Positions 1 through 9,084 of a stretch of 64,000 nucleotides of DNA are shown piece after piece. Below the pieces are notes generated by a model that worked only from the letters and a program-made list of their open reading frames with translations, was not told the DNA's origin and ran no database searches. The position numbers and the translations under genes were made by a program. Each line of letters opens with the position of its first letter. Within the stretch, counting starts at the first letter, position 1. Origin of the DNA: Flavivirga eckloniae (GTDB lineage Bacteria; Bacteroidota; Bacteroidia; Flavobacteriales; Flavobacteriaceae); the NCBI RefSeq assembly GCF_002886045.1, contig NZ_CP025791.1, positions 3,115,001-3,179,000 of the forward strand, written 5' to 3'.

Positions 1-1767
1 AAATGTGTGATATCGAAGCATATCCAGTACGCCTACTGCTGGTAAAGCTACCTTAGCTAAATCCGGACGCTGGGTCATGGTTGCACCAACTAACAACCCT
101 CCATTAGAACCTCCTCTAATGGCTAAATAATCTGATGACGTATATTTATTTTCAATTAGGTATTCACCTGCAGAAATAAAATCGTCAAATACATTTTGTT
201 TTTGCAGCTTGGTTCCGGCATCATGCCAGTCTTTGCCATATTCACCACCTCCGCGAAGGTTAGGAACCGCTAAAATACCTCCCTGCTCCATCCAAACCGA
301 GTTAGCGATACTAAACGACGGATTTAAGCTAATGTTAAACCCTCCATAGCCATACAATATGGTTGGGTTTTTACCATGTAATTCTAGGCCTTTTTTATGC
401 GTAATTATCATAGGAACCTTGGTGCCATCTTTTGACGTATAAAAAACCTGATTACTTTCATAATCATCGCTATTAAATTCTATAGCAGGTTTCCAGTACA
501 ATTCAGATTCACCGGTTTCAAAATTTAATTTATAAATGCTGGTAGGTGTTTTGTAGTTTGTAAAGGAATAATAACCTGTTTTTTCTTCTTTTTTAGAACG
601 AGAGCTGTTTACATTTCCAACACCAGGCAATTTAATATCTCTGATGAGTTTACCGTTATAATCGTATTGCTTAACTTTTGAGATCGCATCAATCATATAT
701 TCAGCGAAAAAGTAACCTCCACCTGTTGTTGGGTTTAAAACATGCTCTGTTTCAGGAATAAAGTCTACCCAATTCTCTGGAGTAGGGTTGGCCATGTCTA
801 CAGTAACTATTTTTTTATTAGGTGCATTAAGGTTTGTAACTAAAAATAGTTTGCTACCTTCATTCTCGATAAGGTATGTATCACTATCTGTATGGTCTAA
901 AACCGTGATTAATTCACTATCAGGTTTAGAAAGGTCTTTTATATACAACTTGTTTCCAGAGGTTGAAACTCTAGGTGTAATAATTAAATAGTTATCATCT
1001 TCGGTAACATTAGCGTAGATATAGCGATGTTTTTCTTCTGGAGTTCCTCCATAAATTAAAGCATCTTCTTTTTGGGATGTCCCTAATTTATGATAATATA
1101 CTTTGTGCTGATCTGTTTTTGCAGATAGTTCACTACCTTCCGGTTTGTCATAACTGGAATAGTAAAAACCTTCATTTTTATACCACGATATTTGGGTGAA
1201 TTTTACATCTATTAAAGTATCTTCTATTATTTCCCTGGTTTCGGTATTCATTATCAGGATTTTTCTCCAGTCGCTACCACCTTCAGAAATAGAATAGGCT
1301 AAGATACCGCCGTCTTTTGAAAAGCTTGTACTGCCTAAAGAGGTTGTGCCATCTTTAGAGAACGAATTGGGGTCTAAAAAGACTTCCGGTTCTCCATTAT
1401 CTTTAGTTCTGTATATAACATATTGGTTTTGTAAACCATCATTTTTATAAAAGTATGTATAATCACTCTCTACAAACGGAGCGCTTATTTTTTCGTAATT
1501 CCATAAACTGGAAAGACGTTCTTTAAGTTCTTCTCTAAATGGGATTTTATCCAAAAAGCTATAAGTTGAATTGTTTTGAGCTTTTACCCAGGCTTCAGTG
1601 TCTTCACTTCGATCATCTTCCAGCCAACGAAAGGGGTCCTTTACCTTAACACCAAAATAAGAACTCATGCTGTTTACGGTTTTTGTTTCAGGGTACTTCA
1701 CGTCGGTATTTTTTTTACAAGAAATTAAAAGGATTAGAGATAAGAGGCTGACTATTAATTTTTTCAT
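1..1767 (-). CDS. Prolyl oligopeptidase family serine peptidase (S9A), lipoprotein, 3' end outside window
   Basis: The minus-strand frame is open from an ATG at 1767 to the window edge, giving 589 codons without a stop; the C-terminus lies to the left. The N-terminus is a lipoprotein signal with a LISC lipobox (Cys about residue 17), so it is probably membrane-anchored in the envelope. Residues about 30-420 fit the seven-bladed propeller of S9A peptidases (early motif DPFRWLED). The catalytic domain follows, with the nucleophile in GGSNGG at Ser554, flanked by the family-typical LRGGGEYG and RPDLAKV stretches. The Asp and His of the triad would be in the missing part. Prolyl oligopeptidases cut short peptides after proline. 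The gene stands alone, with a terminator of the next gene between them. Confidence 0.93.
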   Translation of the reverse strand, partial: MKKLIVSLLSLILLISCKKNTDVKYPETKTVNSMSSYFGVKVKDPFRWLEDDRSEDTEAWVKAQNNSTYSFLDKIPFREELKERLSSLWNYEKISAPFVESDYTYFYKNDGLQNQYVIYRTKDNGEPEVFLDPNSFSKDGTTSLGSTSFSKDGGILAYSISEGGSDWRKILIMNTETREIIEDTLIDVKFTQISWYKNEGFYYSSYDKPEGSELSAKTDQHKVYYHKLGTSQKEDALIYGGTPEEKHRYIYANVTEDDNYLIITPRVSTSGNKLYIKDLSKPDSELITVLDHTDSDTYLIENEGSKLFLVTNLNAPNKKIVTVDMANPTPENWVDFIPETEHVLNPTTGGGYFFAEYMIDAISKVKQYDYNGKLIRDIKLPGVGNVNSSRSKKEEKTGYYSFTNYKTPTSIYKLNFETGESELYWKPAIEFNSDDYESNQVFYTSKDGTKVPMIITHKKGLELHGKNPTILYGYGGFNISLNPSFSIANSVWMEQGGILAVPNLRGGGEYGKDWHDAGTKLQKQNVFDDFISAGEYLIENKYTSSDYLAIRGGSNGGLLVGATMTQRPDLAKVALPAVGVLDMLRYHTF

Positions 1768-1801
1768 GATTGAGTGCGTTTAAAAGACCAAAAATAACAA
1801 A

Positions 1802-1829
1802 AAAAGCCTCTGTTAAAACAGAAGCTTTT
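1802..1829 (-). terminator. Rho-independent terminator of asd
   Basis: The arms AAAAGC-C-TCTGT and ACAGA-A-GCTTTT form a hairpin with one internal C/A mismatch and A/T-rich flanks. It lies 24 bases beyond the asd stop codon and before the start of the next codirectional gene. Confidence 0.65.
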
Positions 1830-1853
1830 AAATTATTCTTAAAAAAAATGCGA

Positions 1854-2843
1854 TTACACTAAACTATTCTCAACCAAATACTCGGCTATCTGAATTGTAT
1901 TCGTTGCGGCACCTTTACGTAAATTATCGGCAACTATCCACATATTTAATGTATTAGGTTGTGTTTCGTCTCTACGAATTCTACCTACAAATACTTCATC
2001 CTTGTCATGCGCATAAATAGGCATAGGATATGTGTTGGTATCTGTATTATCTTGTACAACAACACCAGGCGTTTCATGAAGCATTTTACGAACATTTGCT
2101 AAATCAAAGTCGTTTTCGAATTCTACGTTTACAGATTCCGAATGCCCGCCAGCAGTAGGAATACGAACGGCTGTAGCGGTTACAGAAAATGTTTTGTCGT
2201 TAAATATTTTTTGTGGCTCTCTGGCTAATTTCATTTCCTCTTTGGTATATCCATTTTCCATAAACACATCACAATGCGGTAATGCATTTCTTCCAATAGG
2301 ATACGGATAAGCCATTTCGCCATCTATTCCTGCTATTTCATTTTCTAATTGTTTCACAGCTTTTACACCTGTACCAGAAACAGACTGGTAGGTAGAAACA
2401 ATAACACGTTTCATTTTATATGCTTTATGCAACGGCGCTAATGCCATTACCATCTGTATGGTAGAGCAGTTAGGGTTTGCTATAATTTTATCTTCTTTGG
2501 TGAGCTCGCTAGCGTTTATTTCTGGAACAACTAGTTTTTTGGTAGGATCCATTCTCCAAGCCGAAGAGTTATCTACAACCGTGGTGCCAGCTTCTGCAAA
2601 TATAGGAGCCCATTCTATGGAAGTATCTCCACCTGCAGAAAAGATAGCGATTTGAGGTTTTGCTGCTACAGCATCTGCTAAACCAATTACAGTGTATTCT
2701 TTGTCTTTAAAAGTTAATTTTTTTCCAACCGAACGTTCGGATGCAACAAGCAATAACTCTGTAACGGGAAAATTACGTTCCTCTAACACTTTTAGCATGA
2801 CTTCACCAACCATACCTGTGGCTCCAACAACAGCTACTTTCAT
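1854..2843 (-). CDS. asd: Aspartate-semialdehyde dehydrogenase
   Basis: NADPH-dependent reduction of aspartyl phosphate to aspartate semialdehyde, the branch point to lysine/diaminopimelate, threonine and methionine. The 329 residues match the usual length. The N-terminal Rossmann motif is GATGMVG (residues 8-14). The catalytic Cys is C126 in NPNCSTIQ, and the acid/base His sits in GGHSES. The gene is monocistronic by appearance, with hairpins on both sides. It is cytoplasmic housekeeping with nothing unusual in the reading frame. Confidence 0.96.
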   Translation of the reverse strand: MKVAVVGATGMVGEVMLKVLEERNFPVTELLLVASERSVGKKLTFKDKEYTVIGLADAVAAKPQIAIFSAGGDTSIEWAPIFAEAGTTVVDNSSAWRMDPTKKLVVPEINASELTKEDKIIANPNCSTIQMVMALAPLHKAYKMKRVIVSTYQSVSGTGVKAVKQLENEIAGIDGEMAYPYPIGRNALPHCDVFMENGYTKEEMKLAREPQKIFNDKTFSVTATAVRIPTAGGHSESVNVEFENDFDLANVRKMLHETPGVVVQDNTDTNTYPMPIYAHDKDEVFVGRIRRDETQPNTLNMWIVADNLRKGAATNTIQIAEYLVENSLV

Positions 2844-2908
2844 TTTATATATATTTAATAAATTTCTTAGATCACAAAATTAAGTATTAATTCTATTTTA
2901 GAATCTAA

Positions 2909-2943
2909 AAAAAGACCTCATTTTCTGGAAATAAGGTCTTTTT
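2909..2943 (-). terminator. Hairpin terminator downstream of mscL
   Basis: Ten-base perfect arms (AAAAAGACCT / AGGTCTTTTT) with a 15-base loop lie 40 bases past the mscL stop. The A and T runs at the arm ends would allow termination in either direction. Confidence 0.75.
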
Positions 2944-2982
2944 AACAACAAAATAACACGATGTTATTTATTTAACAAGTTG

Positions 2983-3384
2983 TTATTTCTTTAATAAATC
3001 TCGTATTTCGGCGAGTAATTCTTCTTGAGATGGTCCAGCAGGAGCCTCTGGAGCAGGTTCTTCTTTTTTCTTCATTTTGTTTATGCCTTTAACCATCATA
3101 AACATGACGAATGCTACAATAATAAAGTCTATCACATTGGTCGCAAACTCCCCTGTTAATAATGCAACTTCTCCTTCAACAGCACCTTCGGCATTGGCAA
3201 TCCCTTCTTTAATGATCCATTTTACATCTTTGAAGTCCGATTTGAAAATCAACCCAATCAATGGAGAAACTATACCCCCTGTAAACGAAGTCACTACTTG
3301 TTTGAAAGCAGCACCCATTACAAAACCGACGGCAATGTCAACCAGATTGCCCTTCATTGCAAATTCTTTGAATTCTTTAAGCAT
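2983..3384 (-). CDS. mscL: Large-conductance mechanosensitive channel MscL
   Basis: Pentameric inner-membrane channel that opens under membrane tension and releases solutes on osmotic downshock. The 133 residues are the family's normal size. The N-terminus (MLKEFKEFAMKGN) is the characteristic amphipathic S1 helix. TM1 starts at VDIAVGFVMGAAF with the pore-lining small residues. TM2 is about residues 80-100, and a charged C-terminal helical bundle with KKKEEP follows. The ATG start gives the canonical N-terminus. It is a single gene between asd and alr with its own terminator. Confidence 0.96.
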   Translation of the reverse strand: MLKEFKEFAMKGNLVDIAVGFVMGAAFKQVVTSFTGGIVSPLIGLIFKSDFKDVKWIIKEGIANAEGAVEGEVALLTGEFATNVIDFIIVAFVMFMMVKGINKMKKKEEPAPEAPAGPSQEELLAEIRDLLKK

Positions 3385-3451
3385 AATCTTTATAATTATT
3401 TGGTTAGTGAAATACTAAAATAGATAAAAAAATTAACATTTGTTAAATTTC

Positions 3452-4564
3452 TTATTTTATAAAGATTCGTTTAACTCGCTGAGAAACAGATGTGATGATT
3501 TCGTAGGAAATGGTGTTGGTGGTTTCAGCTAATTGCTCTGCGGTATTGTTTTGTCCAAATACAATAACTTCATCCCCTTCTTTACAATCAATATCTGTAA
3601 TATTAACCATAATCATGTCCATACAAACATTACCAAGTATAGGAGCTTGTTGTCCCTTTATAGTTACAAAACCTTTTCCATTGCCATATTGCCTGCCAAT
3701 ACCGTCTGCATGACCAATGGGAAGTGTTGCTGTTTTTAAAGTAGAATTTGCTTTAAATGCTCTATTATAGCCAACAGATGCATCTTTTTCAATATGGTGT
3801 ATTTGAGATATTATCGTTTTTAAAGTTGCAATTGGAATTAGGTTTTTGTTTTCCTCGTGGGAATTTCCAAATCCGTAAAGCCCAATACCAGCCCTAACCA
3901 TATTAAAATGTGCTTCAGGATAATTTAATATGCCCGAAGTATTACACATATGAAGCATGGGTTGGTAAGTTAGTTTTTCGATTATCTTTTTAGAAATGGT
4001 ATTAAAGCTTTCAATTTGATTTAAAGAAAATGCTTTTTCGTTTAAATCTTCGCTGGCGGCTAAATGAGAAAAGATAGAGGTTATTTTTACAGCCGTTGTG
4101 TTTCTTATTTCCGTAACAGCATGATCGATGTCGTTTTTACAGAAACCAAGTCGGTTTAAACCAGTATTTATCTTTATATGAATGGGGTAATCACTTTGCT
4201 TTTCTGCTAAGGCAATCTCAATAAACTCCTTTAAAACCTTAGTGTTGTATAAACTGGGCTCTAAGGCATATGTTATTAGTGTTTTAAAATTTACAGCTTG
4301 AGGGTGTAGTACTAAAATGGGTTTTGTAATGCCTGCTTTACGCAGAGCTACACCTTCGTTTGTATAGGCCACCGCGAAATAATCGGCACCGAGTTCTTGC
4401 AAGTAATTTGCTATTTCGCAAGAATCGCTTCCGTAACCAAAAGCCTTAACTACTGCTAAAAATTTAGTGCCATTTTGAAGTTTCGATTTTAGATACTCAA
4501 AATTATGCTTAAGTGCTTTTAAATCTATTTCAAGTACAGTTTCTTGCGCTTTAGGCATCTGCAT
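3452..4564 (-). CDS. alr: Alanine racemase
   Basis: PLP enzyme that makes D-alanine for peptidoglycan. The 370 residues are the normal length. The PLP-binding lysine is K40 in VVKAFGYG, a mild variant of the usual VKANAYG. The second catalytic Tyr is in VGYNRAF, and the C-terminal beta domain carries GNVCMDM. It starts inside the 3' end of tdk (14-base overlap), so the two are translationally coupled and cotranscribed. Two in-frame ATGs (codons 1 and 3) are possible starts; either keeps the fold intact. Confidence 0.95.
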   Translation of the reverse strand: MQMPKAQETVLEIDLKALKHNFEYLKSKLQNGTKFLAVVKAFGYGSDSCEIANYLQELGADYFAVAYTNEGVALRKAGITKPILVLHPQAVNFKTLITYALEPSLYNTKVLKEFIEIALAEKQSDYPIHIKINTGLNRLGFCKNDIDHAVTEIRNTTAVKITSIFSHLAASEDLNEKAFSLNQIESFNTISKKIIEKLTYQPMLHMCNTSGILNYPEAHFNMVRAGIGLYGFGNSHEENKNLIPIATLKTIISQIHHIEKDASVGYNRAFKANSTLKTATLPIGHADGIGRQYGNGKGFVTIKGQQAPILGNVCMDMIMVNITDIDCKEGDEVIVFGQNNTAEQLAETTNTISYEIITSVSQRVKRIFIK

Positions 4565-5204
4565 CCGTGTCTTTAGGTTTAGGTGTCACTTCTTCGGCTT
4601 CATTTACATTCATATTTCTAACTTTATCACGCATCATGGCTTTGTAATAAGCCGCCCTGCTTAAAGGCTCGTATTCATCTACTTCGCCAAGAAGTACCAG
4701 ATTGTCGCTTTTAGCTTTGCGATAGCTATATTGTGCCAAATTACCAGTTCTGGTGCAAACTGCATGTACTTTTGTAACATATTCTGCTGTTGCCATTAAA
4801 GAAGGCATGGGGCCAAAAGGATTACCTTTAAAGTCCATATCGAGCCCGGCAACAATAACCCGAACACCTTTGTTTGCTAAATCGTTACAAACACGTACAA
4901 TTTCATCATCAAAAAACTGAGCCTCATCAATACCAATAACATCACAACCATCTGCTAAAATAGGAATGTTAGCTGCAGCAGGGACAGGGGTTGATCGAAT
5001 TTCGTTGGCATCATGAGAGACTACCATTTCTTCATCGTAACGTACATCTACGGCTGGTTTAAAAATCTCTACTTTTTGTCTTGCAAATTGGGCGCGCTTA
5101 AGCCTGCGGATCAATTCTTCTGTTTTTCCAGAGAACATCGAGCCACAAATAACTTCAATCCATCCAAATTGTTCTTTATGATTTACCGTATTTTCAAGAA
5201 ACAT
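4551..5204 (-). CDS. tdk: Thymidine kinase (type II)
   Basis: Phosphorylates thymidine with ATP in the salvage pathway. The P-loop is GSMFSGKT (residues 21-28). The Walker-B-like DEAQFF with the catalytic Glu follows near residue 98. The zinc lobe has a single CTRTGN Cys and lacks the usual second Cys pair, as in many Bacteroidota TKs. There are 217 residues, with an acidic tail after residue 200. It is first in a two-gene unit with alr and has a strong -7 promoter element just upstream. Confidence 0.94.
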   Translation of the reverse strand: MFLENTVNHKEQFGWIEVICGSMFSGKTEELIRRLKRAQFARQKVEIFKPAVDVRYDEEMVVSHDANEIRSTPVPAAANIPILADGCDVIGIDEAQFFDDEIVRVCNDLANKGVRVIVAGLDMDFKGNPFGPMPSLMATAEYVTKVHAVCTRTGNLAQYSYRKAKSDNLVLLGEVDEYEPLSRAAYYKAMMRDKVRNMNVNEAEEVTPKPKDTDADA

Positions 5205-5225
5205 TTCGTAATTTTAACACTAAAA

Positions 5226-5233
5226 CAAAGCTA
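5226..5233 (-). promoter_or_regulatory. Bacteroidota -7 element (TAGCTTTG) for tdk-alr
   Basis: A perfect TAnnTTTG match on the minus strand lies 22 bases upstream of the tdk ATG, so the predicted leader is short. No clear TTTG -33 box was found at the ideal distance; TTTA occurs further upstream. Confidence 0.5.
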
Positions 5234-5310
5234 TTATTCATTTGTATAAAGGTGGCGTAAATTTATAAAAATCAAAAGTGTTAATAGCAATAATTTAAAA
5301 ATTATAAATA

Positions 5311-6066
5311 ATGAAGAAGAAGCTAGAGTCGGAACTCATTAGTATAGCACATAGAATTCTCAAACTGAAGGGGAAGGAAGATGTTATTAGAATGCATGCA
5401 GAGGTATCAGCTCTTTACGAAAAGCTATCGGTATTAAAGTTTGCCCATGAGAATTTTGAAGATGATATACCAACAATAGGAAGCGACTCATCCTTTTTCG
5501 ATATGTTGGACAAGGCATTTAATAATAAGGTTAGTGATAATATTGAAATTGAAGATAAGATTTATATTAATCTTGATGAAGTTGAAGATGATGATATTAT
5601 GGAGCCCGTTATAGAAAAGATTAAAGATATGGTGGCGCAAATGCCACATGAAACCCAGGAAGTTGACGAAATTTTTGAACAGGCCATTCCTAGGGACCCT
5701 AAGCCAAAAACTCAAAAAGCAGATTTTGAAGAAATTACTGCAGGGTTTAAAGAAACACCGATTTTTGAACCTGTTTCGAAAGTACAGAACAATGGAAAAT
5801 CGGATGAAAAAAAATCATTGAACGATAAATTAAAAACCAAGAGGCTTAATATTGGACTTAATGATAAAATTGCTTTTATAAAACATTTATTTGATGGTAG
5901 AAGTGAAGACTACGATCGTGTTATATCCCAGATAAATACGTCTACCAATTTTAATGAAGCCAAAAACTTAATACAGGATATCATAAAGCCAGATTATAAT
6001 AATTGGGTAGATAAGGAGGAGTTTGAAACACGATTCATGGAAATTATTGAAAGTAAGTTCGAATAA
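5311..6066 (+). CDS. Conserved hypothetical acidic cytoplasmic protein
   Basis: 251 residues, no signal peptide, no membrane segment. Residues 1-50 look like a helical pair (ELISIAHRILKL, VSALYEKLSVLKF). The middle (about 50-155) is acidic and low-complexity, probably disordered. The C-terminal 80 residues (LNDKIAFIKHLFDG onward) look like a compact helical domain. I do not recognise a family with a known function; proteins of this layout occur beside housekeeping genes in Flavobacteriaceae. It diverges from tdk and starts the forward run that continues into a DoxX-like gene 20 bases on. Confidence 0.8.
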   Translation: MKKKLESELISIAHRILKLKGKEDVIRMHAEVSALYEKLSVLKFAHENFEDDIPTIGSDSSFFDMLDKAFNNKVSDNIEIEDKIYINLDEVEDDDIMEPVIEKIKDMVAQMPHETQEVDEIFEQAIPRDPKPKTQKADFEEITAGFKETPIFEPVSKVQNNGKSDEKKSLNDKLKTKRLNIGLNDKIAFIKHLFDGRSEDYDRVISQINTSTNFNEAKNLIQDIIKPDYNNWVDKEEFETRFMEIIESKFE

Positions 6067-6086
6067 AATTTTCCGACCATAGTTTA

Positions 6087-6443
6087 ATGAAATTAAATAA
6101 AACCTTGTATTGGGTAAGTACAGTACTTTTGTGCTTGTTAATGGCGTATTCTGCCTCCATGTATTTTACGAAAACAGATATGGTTAAAGGTTTTTTTGAA
6201 AACCTAAATTATCCAACTTATATTGTGATTCCTTTAGCGGTGTTAAAAGTTTTGGGCATTGCTATGATTTTATGGCGAAAAAGTACCTGGTTAACAGAAT
6301 GGGCTTATGCTGGTTTTTTCTTTGATCTGGTATTGGCAACAGCAGCACATCATTATGCAGGGCATGGTGTTTTTGGTTATTCATTTTATGGCTTGTTGCT
6401 AATTTTTCCATCTTATTTTTTAGGAAAACAAATTAGAGATTAA
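6087..6443 (+). CDS. DoxX-like small integral membrane protein
   Basis: 118 residues with four hydrophobic helices (about 7-25, 43-62, 70-88, 97-113), fitting the DoxX-like family. A K-x2-G-I-A-M pattern sits in TM2 and AHHYAGHG between TM3 and TM4. The biochemical role of these inner-membrane proteins is not established. The last base overlaps the rsmI start (TAATG), so the two are cotranscribed and probably coupled. Confidence 0.8.
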   Translation: MKLNKTLYWVSTVLLCLLMAYSASMYFTKTDMVKGFFENLNYPTYIVIPLAVLKVLGIAMILWRKSTWLTEWAYAGFFFDLVLATAAHHYAGHGVFGYSFYGLLLIFPSYFLGKQIRD

Positions 6444-7120
6444 TGAGTAAACTTTTTATCGTACCAACACCCATAGGAAACTTAAAAGATATGACTTTTA
6501 GGGCTGTTGATGTTTTAAAAGAAGTTGATTTAATTCTTGCCGAAGATACCCGAACCTCCGGAAAACTCTTAAAGCACTTCAATATTACCACACCTATGCA
6601 ATCACATCATATGCATAACGAGCATAAAACGGTTGAAGGTGTTGTTCAAAAATTAAAAAGTGGAACAACCATGGCACTGATTAGCGATGCAGGAACACCT
6701 GCAATTTCTGATCCGGGGTTTTTATTAACCCGCTCATGTATAGAAAACAATATTGAAGTAGATTGCCTGCCTGGCGCAACTGCTTTTGTACCAGCTTTGG
6801 TGAACTCGGGATTACCAAACGATAAGTTTGTATTCGAAGGGTTTTTACCCGTTAAAAAAGGACGACAAACACGGTTATTGCTGTTGGCAGAGGAAACCAG
6901 AACTATTATTTTTTACGAAAGCCCGCATAAACTAGTAAAAACACTTGGTCATTTTTGTGAGTATTTTGGGGAAGACATACAAGTATCTGTATCCAGGGAA
7001 CTCACAAAACTTTACGAAGAAACCATTAGAGGAACAGCAAAAGAAGTTTTAGAATATTATACCAATAAACCACCAAAAGGAGAAATTGTGATCGTTGTTG
7101 GTGGAAAAAATAAGAGTTAA
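6443..7120 (+). CDS. rsmI: 16S rRNA (cytidine(1402)-2'-O)-methyltransferase RsmI
   Basis: SAM-dependent 2'-O methylation of C1402 in the ribosomal decoding centre. The tetrapyrrole-methylase fold opens with VPTPIGNLKD (residues 6-15). LAEDTRTS, the glycine-rich SAM site SDAGTPAISDPG and LPGATAFVPAL follow. The C-terminal GEIVIVVGG is intact. At 225 residues it is shorter than E. coli RsmI, as is usual in Bacteroidota. It overlaps its neighbours by one base on each side. Confidence 0.94.
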   Translation: MSKLFIVPTPIGNLKDMTFRAVDVLKEVDLILAEDTRTSGKLLKHFNITTPMQSHHMHNEHKTVEGVVQKLKSGTTMALISDAGTPAISDPGFLLTRSCIENNIEVDCLPGATAFVPALVNSGLPNDKFVFEGFLPVKKGRQTRLLLLAEETRTIIFYESPHKLVKTLGHFCEYFGEDIQVSVSRELTKLYEETIRGTAKEVLEYYTNKPPKGEIVIVVGGKNKS

Positions 7121-7464
7121 TGACACTAGAAGCATTTAAGAATAAGCTTAAAAACACACCAGAAGCCATCGCGTTTTCTGAAACAATGGGAGTAATTGAA
7201 GCTAATTATAATTTCTCTCCGGTAGCATTTACCAATGGCGACGTGCAAAACAAAAGTGGAGAGAATTCAGGTTCTTGTAAATTGTTTGCTTTTGCAAAAG
7301 TGCAAGGTTTAACAGAAGAGGAAACGTTGGCGTGTTTTGGTCAGTTTTATTTCAATGAGGTTTTAAAAGATCCTAATGGAACGGGACACCAAAATATTAG
7401 AAATTTTATGCAAACGGGTTTCAAAGGACTTTCTTTTAGTGAAGAACCGCTAAGTAAAAAATAG
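7120..7464 (+). CDS. HopJ type III effector family protein
   Basis: 114 residues matching the HopJ family in length and layout: an N-terminal helix beginning MTLEAFKNKL, the motif VIEANYNFSPVAFTNGD, the glycine/serine stretch NKSGENSGSCKLF, and a C-terminal NIRNFM segment. The name comes from a Pseudomonas effector. In free-living bacteria with no type III system, as seems likely here, it is an uncharacterised cytoplasmic protein. It is translated from an ATG overlapping the rsmI stop. Confidence 0.85.
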   Translation: MTLEAFKNKLKNTPEAIAFSETMGVIEANYNFSPVAFTNGDVQNKSGENSGSCKLFAFAKVQGLTEEETLACFGQFYFNEVLKDPNGTGHQNIRNFMQTGFKGLSFSEEPLSKK

Positions 7465-7476
7465 ATTCTTGTTTTT

Positions 7477-8049
7477 ATGGATGATTTACTTTACAATATT
7501 AGGCAATGCAATATATGTTCAGAACATTTGCCATTGGGACCTCGTCCTATTGTATCGGCCCATCCAGATGCTAAAATAATTATCATCGGTCAAGCTCCAG
7601 GAACAAGTGTTCATAAAACAGGTGTGCCTTGGGACGATCCTAGTGGTAGGCAATTGCGAAAGTGGTTGGGTGTTGCAGACCAAGAGTTTTACGACGAAAC
7701 CAAAATAGCCTTAGTTCCAATGGGTTTTTGTTATCCAGGTAAAGGAAAAACGGGTGACTTACCACCACGACCTGAATGTGCGCAAGAGTGGCACGAACCA
7801 TTGTTAAATGAGTTACCCAATATAGAGTTGACTATTTTAATAGGAATGTATTCCCAGAGGTACTATTTAAAACAAGAAGCAAAGAAAACTTTAACCGAAA
7901 CGGTAGCAAATTATAAAGATTATTTACCAAAAGGCTATTTGCCCTTACCACATCCGTCTCCCAGAAATCGATTTTGGTTAGCAAAAAACCCTTGGTTTAA
8001 TGTTGAGGTTTTGCCAGAGTTGCAAACGAAGGTGAAGCAATTGCTTTAA
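7477..8049 (+). CDS. Uracil-DNA glycosylase superfamily protein
   Basis: 190 residues. An N-terminal CxxC (QCNICSEH) precedes the superfamily motif GQAPGTSVHKTGVPW, the equivalent of motif A (GQDPG / GEAPG) of UDGs. The C-terminal PHPSPRNRFW is the motif-B loop (HPSP) that enters the DNA minor groove. The likely role is removal of uracil or a related damaged base. The two N-terminal Cys are not enough for the 4Fe-4S cluster of family 4, so this is the single-domain branch common in Bacteroidota and Proteobacteria. It lies 12 bases after the HopJ-family gene and is last in the run. Confidence 0.85.
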   Translation: MDDLLYNIRQCNICSEHLPLGPRPIVSAHPDAKIIIIGQAPGTSVHKTGVPWDDPSGRQLRKWLGVADQEFYDETKIALVPMGFCYPGKGKTGDLPPRPECAQEWHEPLLNELPNIELTILIGMYSQRYYLKQEAKKTLTETVANYKDYLPKGYLPLPHPSPRNRFWLAKNPWFNVEVLPELQTKVKQLL

Positions 8050-8183
8050 AGGCTTATAAACAACAATTAACTTATCATAGTAGTCTTTGAAATAAAAAAA
8101 TACTACGACTTTCACACAGCTTGATAATGAGTGGTATTTTGATAATAAGTGCTTTTAAGTGAGTGAAATGGATATATAATAGA

Positions 8184-8206
8184 AAACCCCACCAATGGTG
8201 AGGTTT
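8184..8206 (-). terminator. Terminator of the MORN-repeat lipoprotein gene
   Basis: The hairpin AAACC-C-CACC / GGTG-A-GGTTT has a 3-base loop and lies 26 bases past the stop codon at 8233. On the minus strand it is followed by TTTTCTATTAT. Confidence 0.7.
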
Positions 8207-8232
8207 AATTATAATCATATAAAGCGAATTAT

Positions 8233-9015
8233 TTAAAGACTACTTATATATTTTCTATACTTAGAGATTTCTCTCGGGTTAGTAGCAAAATTAATACGCT
8301 TTATTTCTTCACCTTTTTCATTTAGTTCTACTAAGAACGTATCTTTACCTTCGTCTATCATGCGCAGGTAAATCTTCATACTGCTATCTTCATTATAAAA
8401 CTTTACGCCTTCAAAACTATCGTAAATAGATGATATTTGTTCTTTAAATACTTTACCGTCTTTAAGAGTTTGTGTTATACTTTTCCCATCCACTATAAAC
8501 ATTCTAGACTCGATGTCCCCTTTGTCGTTGTATGTTATAGATGCTAAAGGTTTGTCATCCTTCATTTCCGATTCAGTAAGTACCTGTCCGCTTTCAAAAT
8601 AAGAAATAGCTTTCCCATCAAGTTTCCCATCTACATACTTACTAATTTTTTTAAGTTTTCCAGAAGGGAAAAAGGTTTTTTCTTCACCATTAAGTTTTCC
8701 ATTTCTATATTTAGATTGCATAAATTTTTCACCGTTTTGATGGTAAAAAATATAATCATCAAATAAAAGACCTTCTTTTATGCGGAATTCTTCCCATTTG
8801 GTTGTTTCGTTGCCGACAATAAAGTAGCCATCCAAAGGTTCTCTAGAAATATTGTCTCTATAGACTTTTACACCTTGGTAATTGTCCACAAAGTACGAGT
8901 TTCTAGGTATGTACGAGGGTACAGAGTAGTCTTTCGCTTCTTTTTTATTGCAGCAGAAAAGACTAAAAAGCGCGCAAAAAAGCATCACTCTAGCGGTAGT
9001 TGTAGGTAAATTCAT
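8233..9015 (-). CDS. MORN-repeat (YwqK-like) lipoprotein
   Basis: 260 residues with a lipoprotein signal ending in LFCC (Cys22 or nearby). Residues about 75-165 hold consecutive MORN_2 repeats of the form GKLNGEEKTFFPSG, GKLDGKAISYFESG and so on. The C-terminal part is not recognised. Databases often call such proteins toxin-antitoxin YwqK family, but nothing here shows a toxin partner. It is probably a surface or periplasmic lipoprotein of unknown function. It stands alone with a terminator. Confidence 0.82.
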   Translation of the reverse strand: MNLPTTTARVMLFCALFSLFCCNKKEAKDYSVPSYIPRNSYFVDNYQGVKVYRDNISREPLDGYFIVGNETTKWEEFRIKEGLLFDDYIFYHQNGEKFMQSKYRNGKLNGEEKTFFPSGKLKKISKYVDGKLDGKAISYFESGQVLTESEMKDDKPLASITYNDKGDIESRMFIVDGKSITQTLKDGKVFKEQISSIYDSFEGVKFYNEDSSMKIYLRMIDEGKDTFLVELNEKGEEIKRINFATNPREISKYRKYISSL

Positions 9016-9084
9016 AATCTTGGGTTATTATAGTTGGGGCTAACATAAATAATAATTCATTACTGACCAAGCGATTAGTGTAAA

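Noticed and set aside
7120-7464. Type III secretion effector
   Set aside because: The HopJ family name is historical; there are no secretion genes nearby and the gene is coupled to rsmI.
8233-9015. Toxin-antitoxin system
   Set aside because: Only the MORN-repeat family label suggests it; the protein is a lipoprotein and no partner gene is adjacent.
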